Origin: Tetradesmus obliquus
Lineage: Eukaryota > Chlorophyta > Chlorophyceae > Sphaeropleales > Scenedesmaceae
NCBI GenBank assembly: GCA_030272155.1
Contig: CP126198.1
Span: forward strand, 1,674,001 to 1,738,000
Reading direction: 5' to 3'
DNA length: 64,000 bases
Shown: positions 55,465-64,000 of the stretch, one piece after another
How positions within the stretch are numbered: the stretch's first letter is position 1
How the letters are laid out: each line of letters opens with the position of its first letter
Position numbers and translations under genes: made by a program
The notes under the pieces: model-generated
The model's input: the letters and a program-made list of their open reading frames with translations, nothing else
Told to the model about the DNA's origin: nothing
Database searches by the model: none

Positions 55465-56689
55465 GGCGTCGTTATCGCGTAATGCTGTGTCTTGAGTGAG
55501 TGTGTAAGCAGCCCTAGCAGTCTCGGCGCCAGATACTATTAAGAGCTGCCCCTGTGTCGTTCAGCTTGCCAAACTACTTTGCGTTAGTTGAGTATTGCTT
55601 CGAAGACTTTGGTAACGTGCTTCGGCTCAGAGGTGCTGACCTCAGGAACCCTGGTCAGTAACACCAGGCAGGACATCCTGCTGCTGCTGCTGCCCATGGC
55701 CGTCGCCGCGCCAAGGAAAAGGAACATTGTGACGCCATTATATGGGTGTGTTTCCAAACTAGGGAAACCTGTCAGACCATTAGACAGCACTGACCCTCTT
55801 CCCTAGCCTCCAGGGTTGCACACCTGCCCATGCTCCCACTGTTTGAAGTATGACATGTGAAGGTGCCACAACGAAGCACTCAAATACACTCACACAACCA
55901 AGATTGAGTTTACTGTCGTGGCGTAGCATGCACCACGCCGCTATCCAAATGGGCATGAACCCTGGTCAGCCATGGTCGACCACAGTTGTCCACAATGGCG
56001 GCTCAGCCTGCAGGAACAACACGCTCACAAACAGCTTTGAACTGCCACCGGAACAAAGGATGCACAAAAGTGCGCGGCGTGAAGCATCACAGACAGCTGC
56101 ACCCTGCGGTGAAAACCTGGGGCCCTCAGAATGGCAGTCCAGAAAAGAAACTGCACACTGACAATACGTTGCATGCAACCTGCATCCATAGCTCACGTGC
56201 TGTGTGTAGGAAACTGCAATGTGTGTGTGCGGCCATGTATGTACCATCTGACAGGCATGGCATGATGGCCGAACCCAACCAACTCGGCCTGCAGCCTGCG
56301 GCGCAGCAAATACTGCTGTGATGCACCAGGCTTCAACTTCAAAACATCTGCCGCTAGCTGAGACAGCTCAGCGTGCAGACTTAGCCATGCCACAGTGTGC
56401 AGTTCTACAGGTACAGCAGGCACATAACCTGCTGCTGCTGCTGCTGCTGCTTGCTCCAGCATTGCTGCTGCAGCGCTCAGCACCCAACACCGCCAAGCAG
56501 CTGCTGCAGCTGCTGCCGCCAGCTCGCCATGCGCCTGCTGCAGCTGCAGCAGTAGCTGCTGCTGCCGTCAACGGCAACACCTACCCCCAGGCGATGACGC
56601 TCCGGCTGCTGCTGCTGCTGCTCCTGCTGCCGCCAGCTCGACATACGCCTGCTGCAGCTTCATGCTGTTGCTGCTGCTGCTGCTGCTGC
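55465..56689. other. Intergenic between DUF3531 5' end and SUFC 3' end
   Basis: Both neighbours read leftwards. Open frames at 55584-55806 on both strands are ambiguous. On the minus strand, 56483-56193 reads a coding-like segment (ELHTVAWLSLHAELSQLAADVLKLKPG). A block encoding LQQA(Y/H)xELAAA occurs twice (about 56515-56545 and 56628-56660), like an exon echo. These might be exons of a small gene or of an extended SUFC transcript; I cannot decide. Confidence 0.35.
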
Positions 56690-57471
56690 TCATGCTGCTG
56701 TCTTGAGCATGGCGTAGCCTCCCTCCTCTAGGGTGTCCACGATCTCCATGCCGCCTGTGGTGGTGATGCGGCCCGCCTCCATCACGTGCACGTAGTCCGG
56801 CTTGATGTAGTCCAGCAGGCGCTGCACAACAGGACATTGCAAGATAGTCAAGTATTTAACACAGCAACAATCAAAAACAATTGTAGTAGCTCCATCACGT
56901 GCACGTAGTCTGGCTTGATGTAGTCCAGCAGGCGCTGCAGGACAAAGCATACAAGTGTTTTACAGGCAAGAGTTAGAAACATTTTTTGATGGCTGCATCA
57001 CGTGCACGTAGTCCGGCTTGATGTAGTCCAGCAGGTGCTGCAGGCAGAAACAACAGCACAATACAATTATGCACAATTCAATAGACGAGAATCAATGGAA
57101 GAAGTCAGAGACAAGCATCGATGGCTCCATCACGTGCACGTAGTCTGGCTTGTCGTCCGGCAGGCGCTGCAGGCAGACAGCTGCACAGCACACAGCACAC
57201 AGCCGGGGCAGACGTGCAAAATGTTGATACAGCGCTCTGACACCTAACCAACCGTCCTGCAGGTGCAGTTGAGCAAGCAGGTGCGCTCCAAACAACTCAG
57301 AACAGTCAAACGTGTTCACATCACACACACGCAAGTGTCTCACCCTGTAGTGTGTGACCATGAGTACGCTGCGCTCCGGTGTGTTGAGCCCGTTCACTGC
57401 TGCTGCCACGTCCCGCAGCGCATCGATGTCCAGCCCACTGTCAATCTCATCCAGGATGGCCATGTCAGCCT

Positions 57472-57513
<42 letters not shown>

Positions 57514-57961
57514 CAATGTGAGTCGCAGCTGCACCATTGACAGCACTGCCAGCTGCCGAACCATGCCTAGAGACTGCTGCTGCGCTGTGCTGCACTATTT
57601 GGTTGTTCGCCTCATGTAATCATGTCGCGCCTGCCAGCTGCAGGATCTCATTGCGCTCTTCTTTGTTCTGCTGCGCTGTGCATGCAGCCCAAGTTACAAA
57701 TCTAATTCCCACTCACGTCGAGCACTGCCAGCTGCAGGATCTCGTTGCGCTCTTCCGCGTTTGCTACGCTGCGCTGCGCTGCACTGTACATGCAGTTCAA
57801 CATAGAAGAATGAATCCCCCACTCACGTCGAGCACTGCGAGCTGCAGGATCTCATTGCGCTTCTTCTCTCCTCCTGAGAAGCCCTGGTTCACGTTGCGGT
57901 TGAGGAAGGTGGGGTCCATCTTGAGCAGCTCCAGCTGTTCAAACGAGTTCAAATGTAACAA

Positions 57962-58020
<59 letters not shown>

Positions 58021-58273
58021 TGAGTTCGACTGGCAGAGAGTGCGGCAGTTGTCGCCCTACTTATCTGATACAATCACAGACCATCAGACAACAGCAGCAC
58101 CGGCAGGTGCCAGCAGCGAGCGTCATTTGCTACTGCCAATGACAAGGCCCAGCACCATTCACGACCGCCGCAGCCGATTAAACTGCTGCAGCTGTTTTTG
58201 GGACGCTAAATTGCTGCTACTGCTGGCCGCATGCATGCTGTCTGTATTGCCACGCTCGCCTGACACTTCTTTG

Positions 58274-58313
<40 letters not shown>

Positions 58314-58903
58314 TGCCAGATCTTCACCCTTCAGGCCAGCCTGAAACAGCTCAAACTCTGCACCCCACCCCCAGCAGCCCTCACCTTGGGGATGACGTGT
58401 GCGTAAAACTCCAGTGGGTCAAACTCAGTTTGACCGAGCGCCTTCCTGCGCGCGTTGCAGGCCATGCGCAGGAAGTCCACATTGCTGACGCCTGGGATCT
58501 CAATGGGGCTCTGGAAGCTGAGGAACAGCCCCTCGTGGCTACGCTCCTCGGGCTCCAAATCGAACAAGTTTTTGCCCTTGTATGTTGCTGTGCCGCCCGT
58601 GACCTCGTAATCGGGGTGGCCCACTAGCACTTTGCTGAGGGTGCTTTTGCCTGAGCCGTTCTTGCCCATGATGGCGTGCACCTCGCCCTCGCGAACTGTG
58701 ATGCTGACTCCGTTGAGAATTTGCTGGCCGGTTTCTACAATCTTGGCCTGCAGGTCTGTGACCTCCAGCATGATAGGCTTGCTGGAGCCGTTCGTGGATG
58801 CAGCACCACATACATGCAGCCTGCGACACGCCCTGCTGGCCTGCTGACGTGCGCAGACGGAACTGCTGCAACGTTGCTTCAGCATTGTGCCGGTTGAAGC
58901 CAT
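56690..58903 (-). CDS. SUFC: SufC, Fe-S cluster assembly ABC ATPase, plastid
   Basis: Four exons join in phase: 58903-58385, 57934-57827, 57469-57344 and 56823-56690, giving 295 aa. I chose MASTGTML as the start because it opens a Ser/Arg/Ala-rich plastid transit peptide of about 45 residues; a Met 15 codons upstream is also in frame. All ABC motifs are present: Walker [11 protein letters not shown]-loop [10 protein letters not shown], signature [11 protein letters not shown], Walker [13 protein letters not shown] and H-loop VTHY. The C-terminus [19 protein letters not shown] is diagnostic for SufC. It forms the SufBC2D scaffold in the stroma, with ATP hydrolysis driving Fe-S cluster assembly. 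The last exon start and exon 2 end are echoed in the introns. Confidence 0.96.
56880..57175 (-). repeat. Three echoes of SUFC exon 4 start
   Basis: The acceptor plus codons [15 protein letters not shown] (real edge 56823) recur at about 56890-56940, 57000-57045 and 57125-57170. Spacing is about 115 bp. The farthest copy reads [15 protein letters not shown], with a three-base loss. Confidence 0.93.
57467..57512. repeat. CAG tract at the SUFC intron 2 acceptor
   Basis: About fourteen CAG units (CTG on the coding strand) abut the exon 3 acceptor, so the triplet run itself forms the pyrimidine-rich stretch and supplies the final CAG. Confidence 0.85.
57625..57770 (-). repeat. Two echoes of SUFC exon 2 end
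   Basis: Codons [10 protein letters not shown] with the GAC|GTGAGT donor (real edge 57827) recur at about 57718-57755 and 57635-57665. The nearer copy keeps the full donor; the farther one is diverged. Confidence 0.92.
57963..58019. repeat. (AGC)19 microsatellite in SUFC intron 1
   Basis: A perfect triplet run lies on the plus strand. A CTG run of about thirteen sits at 58277-58312 in the same intron, in the opposite sense; together they could form a large hairpin in the pre-mRNA. Confidence 0.9.
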
Positions 58904-59800
58904 GCTGCTTGCGAATGCAGTCTGTCCTGCTTCGTGGCACACCAGCAAACTTCACCAACCGTGAGACGCAGATGTTCACTTCACACAGCAGTTGTTGATT
59001 GCGATCTATAAACGTGAATGCGTTTGCGCAGCCATTGGGATAGGCCATGGGGGTTTCAGGGAAAGGGCAGACAGAAAGGCACTGTCACACCCATCGTCTT
59101 GAATTGTGCTGTGCTAAAACGTGCAATAGTAGTGGTAATGCTTGCATTAGAATGAATCGTCAGCTCAGCGCGATACACAACCCACTTGGCGAGTTTGAGC
59201 GTCCCGTCTGCTGCTCGTTGTTCGTGTTGCCCTCGGTCAGCCTTTCAAACCAGTAGATCACTTACGGCTGCAAGTCTGTTAGTTTCCGGTGTTACGTTGG
59301 GACGTTGCTGCTACAGGTGCTGAGTTTGTTGTGGACCAGTGGGGTGAGTTGCTGCTGCTCAGCTGTCCTAGTGCTGAAGTTTGCTCTGTGCCTCCATTCC
59401 ACTGCTTGAATGATGAAAATAACATACATCAGACTGGTGGGAGGCTCCAGGGCATGCAGCGTGTCGCCAGCGCAGCAGCAGCAGCAACAGCAGCTGTGCA
59501 TGACATGTGGACAACTGCTTTCTGTTGTGGTGTGCAGCGTACAGCAGTAACCCTGGCAGCTTGCCAGTGCAACACCAGTCTGTGATCTGCATTCCTTGTA
59601 ACAGCATCAGCATTGCATGTCCTTGACACATGACAGCAGCAGCACCCAGCGCAACCCAGCGCATTGCTGCTAGAGTTGCTGCTTGCTGCGCCTGTAGTTG
59701 TCCCGCAGGCCACACAGCAGCAGCAGCAGCAGCAGCAGGCACACCAGCCATGCAGCTAGCACCAGCTCCACCTGGCAGCAGCTGAGGGTGCAGCAGCAGC
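58904..59800. promoter_or_regulatory. Divergent promoter region of SUFC and the SR-rich gene
   Basis: About 0.9 kb lies between divergent start codons. No gene is recognised. No clear TATA box is visible for either gene. CAG-rich patches appear from 59475 onward and may be 5' UTR of the SR-rich gene. Confidence 0.4.
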
Positions 59801-60895
59801 ATGCCTACAGAGGAGCACTCGCAGGACGCAGCTGCTGCTGCTCCTCCTGCAAGCACTGCTGCTCCTGCAAGCACTGCTGCAGCTGCAGCAGCTGCTGCTG
59901 CTCCAGGATCTGGTGGCACTGCCCTGCCACCTAGGCGAGGCGATGCACTTGCAGGAAGCAGCAGCAGCAGCGGCAGAGGCAGGGGCTGGCCAGGCGACCG
60001 CAGAGGCAGCGGGCCGGGGCGATCGCAGTTTCCTGCAAGCGGGCCGCATCCTGCAGGCGGGCCGGGCAGGGGTGGGCCGCCTAGGGACACGGACAGGTAC
60101 TCAGGGCCGGGGCCCGGCAGGGGACGCTATGAGCAGCGTTGGCCTCCACCAGACTGGCATGCAGCACCTCCAGGCGGTGGCGGGGGCTACCCGCCGCCGC
60201 AGCAGTACGATTATGATCCCCAGTATGCTGGGTATCGGTACGGCTGGCAGCAACAGCCGCTGCCAGGCTATCCTCCTGCTGCTGGCGGCGCATATTATGC
60301 TGACCCTGCTTGGCAGCAGTACGAGCAGCAGCATCTGATGCCTGCGCCGCCGCCTATGCGAGCAGGAGCAGCAGCAGCAGCAGCAGCAGTGCGTGCACCA
60401 CCGGCCCCCAGCCCACCACACGAGGCGCCGCCGCCGCTGCCGCCGCCGTTGCCAGCAGCAGACGACGAAGAGCCGCCGCCGCTGCCGCCGCCGCTGCCAG
60501 CGGATGCATCGCCACCCAACTCAGCAGCAGCAGCAGCAGCGCCAGGGGAAGAGGTGGAAGCAGCGCTGCAGGCGGCAGCAGCAGCTGCAGGCAACGGCGC
60601 AGCAGCAGCAGCAGCAACGCAGCCGCATGCTGGCACGCCACCCAGCAGCTCAGCAGCCGCTACGCCTGCTGGCACACCTCCCTCTGCAAAAGCCAAGCAG
60701 CCATCTGTGATCCCGCGTAACAAGCAGCTGGGGCGGCCAGGCAAGCCTCTGATCATCAGCCCAGTCAAGTCTATTGCAGGCCGGCAAGCAGCAGCAGCAA
60801 CACAGAAGGAGGCAGCAGCAGCAGCAGCTGCTGCTGCTGGTGGTTGGGGCAGCAGCGAGGATGCTGAGGAAGGGGAGCTGCCAGATGCGCCACCA

Positions 60896-60957
<62 letters not shown>

Positions 60958-63900
60958 GGGAGCAGCACCGCCGCCGCCGCCGCCGGCAGCAGCAGCAGCA
61001 GTGGATCCCCAGGCATCGGCGGCAGCAGCAGCGGCAGCGGTGCTGGAAGATGCCTTAGCTGCTAAGGCCCTGCGACAGGAGCGGCAGCAGCAGCAAGAGG
61101 AGAGGCCAAATCGGCAGCTGCCACCTGCATTAGATGTGACACAAGCAGCGTCTGATGTAGCGGCAGCAGCGGCGGCCGCGGCAGCGACGCTGGCAGCAGC
61201 TATCTCCCCAACAGCGGCAGCGGCAGCCGCCAACAAACCGCGCAGAAGCAAATGGGATGCTGTTAGCCCCAAGTTTGCTGCGCCACCTGCTGTGCTAGTG
61301 CCTGGTGTGCAAACTCAGCCTGGAGCGCTGCTGCAGCTGCCGCAGGTGCTGCTGCAGCAGGCAGCACAGCAATCTGCAGCAGCAGCTGCTGCTGCTGTTG
61401 CTGTGCCTGCGTCGGCTCCAGTTGCAGCTGCTACTGGTTCAGCCAAAGGGGATGCTGCAGCAATGAAGCCACCTGCTCCTGCTGCTGCTGCTGCTGCTGC
61501 TGCTGGGGCACACGGCAAGCGCAGCAGGAGCAGCAGGAGCCCTTCATATGGTGGCAGGGATCTTTCCTCTTCTTCGCGCTCTCGTTCACGGTCTCGTTCA
61601 CGGTCGCGGTCTCGTTCACGGTCGCAGTCGCATTCACGGTCCTACACACGGTCCCGTTCGCGTTCCCGGTCATGCTCGCAGTCACACCAGCTGCAGCAGC
61701 AGCGGCAGCAGCGGCGGCAGCGCAGCAGGGGCGGTTCCGAGCGCCGCACCGAGCCAGATCGGCGGGATCCCAAGCGCGCCAGGCGCAGCCGCAGCAGCAG
61801 GAGCCGCAGCCGCAGCCGCAGCCGCAGCCGCCACCGGACGCACAGCAGCAGCAGGGGCCGGGGCCACATGCGGCCGCCACCCCAGCAGCAGCAGCAGCAG
61901 CAGCACTACGGCCCACTGCCGCCAGACTTCCGACGGGTGCCGGATCACCTGCCGCCGCATATGCCGCCGCATTTGCGGGATGGGAGTCCCTACTTGCACG
62001 GCAGGTCCCCTGCTAGCCCAGGCCCTTCGCCTGGCTTCCGGGAGCGGGAAGAGATGGACAGGCACCGGCACCGCAGCCGGCACGGGCCGCCGCCGCCCGA
62101 ACATTACATGCGGCACCCGATGGACCGCCCTCCGCCAGAGCACTGGCAGCAGCAGCAGCAGCAGCAGCCTGGCCCCAGGCCGCGCGAGTTTGAACGCGAG
62201 AGGGAGTGGCGGCGGGAGAGGGACCGTGAGATCTCTCGGGAGCGTGAGCGGGAGCGGCGGCCCGAGCGGCGAGCAGAGCAGCAGCAGCAGCAGCAGCAGC
62301 AGCGGCGGCGGCAGGCACGGCATGCTGGCGAGCAGCGGGGCACCAGCAGTACGCCATCAGAGACCCCCGGCAGCGGCAGGCGGGAGGACGCAGCAGCAGC
62401 AGCAGCAGAGCCTGCTCGCAGGGGCAAGTGGGATAAAGCGCCACCTGAGGGTGCTGCTGCTGAGGGCTTGCACTCGGATTGGGCCGCTTTTGTGTCTGCA
62501 GACGGCAACGGCAGTGCCAAGCGCCAGCAGCAGCAGCAGCATGACAAGGCTGCTGAGTTAGAGCAGCTGCTGCAGCAGCAGCAGCAGCAGCAGCAGCAGC
62601 GCCGGCAAGGGCAGCAGGGCCCTAGGGGCCGCAGCACGACGCCGGAGGAGCAAAGGGGCAGCCAGGTGGGTGGTGTGAGCAGCACTGCGACATGCGCTTG
62701 CAAACGCGAGCTAGTGCTATACGCCTGGCGGCAACTGTGGCTGGAGCTGCAGGACAGCAGACTTCATTGATCACCTTTGCGACATGCGCTTGCACACAGC
62801 AAGTAGGCGCTACATGCCTAGCGGCGGTTGGCGTAGTGCGAAGTAGACATGCGAGGCAACACGCTGCTGTTATTTCTGGAGCCGATGCATGCGGCGACTG
62901 TCACTGCAGACCATAGCGTTGAAGGTGACGCATGCGTTCTGCCGGCTGTGCGACAGTGTTGTGATGACACTGCACTAACAACCTGTCATAACGCTGCCTT
63001 TGCGCTGCATGCACTGTGCTGGCCTGGCGCTCCCGCAGCAGCCGCAGCAGGAGCCGCAGCTGCACGCCCTGAGTGCCGCCGCCACCACCCATCTTTGCAA
63101 CACACTGCATCAATACACTGCCGCACTTTGTTTGCCATTTGTTTGCAGGCTGGGCGTAGCCGCAGCAGCCGCAGCCGGAGCCGCAGCAGCCGCAGCAGGA
63201 GCCGCAGCAGGAGCCGCAGCTACACCTTCTCAGTGCCGCCGCTGCCTTTTGCCTTGCAAGCAACTGCACTAACAAACTGCCGCATTGCTGCATTCTTGCT
63301 GTGTAATGTGTACAGGCCTGGCGCTCCCGCAGCAGCCGCAGCAGCAGCCCCAGCCGCACCATTTCAGTACCGCCGTTACCACGCATTGTTGCAAAACACT
63401 GCATCAACACACTGCCGCACTTTGTGTGCCGTTTGTTTGCAGGCTTGGCGTAGCCGCAGCAGGAGCCGCATCTACTCTCCAGCGCCGCCGCTGCCATTCG
63501 CCTTGCAAGCAACTGCACTAACAAGTTGCCGCAATGCTGCATTCTTGCTGCGTTACGTGTGCAGGCCTGGCGCTCCCGCAGCAGCCGCAGCTACACTCCC
63601 ACAGCTCCTCCGCTGCTGCCCGGGGCACCCCCTCCACCTCCATTGCAACACCCCTCCACTGCTCTGACACACTGTCGCACCAATCTGACGCATGCACTGT
63701 GCAGGCGCTCCCGCAGCAGCCGCAGCAGCAGCCGCAGCCGCACCCCTTCAGTACCTCCACTGCTGCCCGGCTTGCAAGTAACTGCACCAACAATTTGCTG
63801 TGTCGCTGCATGCAATGTGCAGGCCTGGCGCTCGCGCGGCAGCAGCAGGAGCCGCAGCAGGAGCCGCAGCTACACTCCCTCAGCTGCTCCGCTGCCGCAA

Positions 63901-64000
63901 GGGGCACCGCCACCACCACCACCAGAAGATGCCAATGCAGCAGCTGCCGCGCCTGCCGGCGGCAGGAAACAACAGCAGCAGCAGCAGCAGCAGCGGGGCT
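59801..64000 (+). CDS. SR-rich nuclear protein, probable splicing factor (3' end outside window)
   Basis: Exon 1 is 59801-62665 (955 codons, MPTEEHSQD start), ending CAG|GTGGGT, and joins in phase to an exon at 63823 that is open to the window edge. Gly/Arg/Pro-rich N-terminal segments (RGRGWPGDRRGSGPGR; YPPPQQYDYDPQYAGYRYG) lead to long poly-Ala. The repeated short motif KSKWD/RRGKWD occurs near 61245 and 62425, and RS-repeat blocks at 61510-61680 and 61780-61860. Arg/Glu alternating and His-rich stretches follow. The final exon reads WRSRGSSRSRSRSRSYTPS. Such composition is typical of SR-related splicing proteins; no RRM is visible in this part. The acceptor edge of the second exon occurs about seven times in tandem, so several alternative forms are possible. 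Confidence 0.7.
60898..60956 (+). repeat. (GCT)n coding tract
   Basis: About nineteen GCT triplets encode poly-Ala inside the SR-rich gene. In the other frames the same tract would read Leu or Cys. Confidence 0.9.
63010..63825 (+). repeat. Tandem echoes of the SR exon 2 start, about six plus the real one
   Basis: The acceptor with codons (A/G)WRSRSSRSRS...(Y/H)(S/T)xxAPPLP occurs at about 63019, 63149, 63317, 63444, 63563, 63705 and 63823. Unit length is 120-170 bp. Most copies are preceded by GTTTGCAG, GTGTGCAG or TGTACAG, that is, a full 3' splice site. Intron words such as AACTGCACTAACA and TTGCTGCATTC recur between them. Confidence 0.92.

Noticed and set aside
55584-55806. Small genes on either strand
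   Set aside because: Both strands are open over the same 220 bp, neither has a recognisable motif, start context or partner exon.
60295-61272. 325-codon minus-strand open frame opposite the SR-rich gene
   Set aside because: Almost wholly Ala/Gly/Ser from the complement of CAG/GCT tracts; no domain and no splice logic.

Overview
The window looks like nuclear DNA of a green alga (Chlorophyta). The most likely group is Chlorophyceae of the Scenedesmus/Sphaeropleales type, but that placement is inferred from style, not from a marker gene. The signs are intron-rich genes with GT-AG and a few GC-AG introns, an intronless divergent H2A/H2B and H3/H4 histone cluster, an octotricopeptide-type organelle RNA-binding protein, a plastid SufC with transit peptide, a plastid DUF3531 protein, TGTAA near some 3' ends, and pervasive CAG/CTG triplets that give poly-Q, poly-A, poly-S or poly-L depending on frame.

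Layout from left to right: 52-2193 (+) 3' part of an unknown gene carrying a 178-bp insertion; 3528-5965 (-) secreted class 3 lipase; 7287-11670 (-) OPR/FASTK-like protein; 12748-18314 (+) SET-domain methyltransferase; 20211-24011 (+) WW plus RS-domain splicing-type protein; 24589-29045 (+) OTUD6-like deubiquitinase; 29986-35535 (+) papain-type cysteine protease with C-terminal LysM modules; 36309-36631 a MITE with perfect 32-bp terminal inverted repeats; 38453-38532 (-) tRNA-Leu(CAG); 38634-39360 and 42571-42775 fragments of a LINE; 43340-47624 (+) a 1269-residue unknown protein; 48234-51706 histones H2A, H2B, H3 and H4 with 3' stem-loops; 52143-55464 (-) DUF3531 protein; 56690-58903 (-) SUFC; 59801-64000 (+) SR-rich protein running off the right edge.

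For eight genes I could join exons so that every splice phase agrees: lipase 479 aa, OPR 686 aa, SET 585 aa, WW/RS 805 aa, OTU 428 aa, 1269-aa unknown, DUF3531 403 aa and SufC 295 aa. The genes form no operon-like pathway, as expected for a eukaryote. Shared themes are chromatin (histones, SET), RNA (OPR, WW/RS, SR), plastid proteins (SufC, DUF3531, probably OPR) and secretion (lipase, LysM protease).

The most striking observation is that introns of almost every multi-exon gene contain partial tandem copies of the edge of the neighbouring exon, with the splice site attached ('exon-edge echoes'). Echoes of an exon's start lie in the intron upstream of it and echoes of its end lie in the intron downstream. 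They occur in at least eight genes, from two to about eight copies each. I know of no named system that matches this, and it is the best candidate here for something undescribed.
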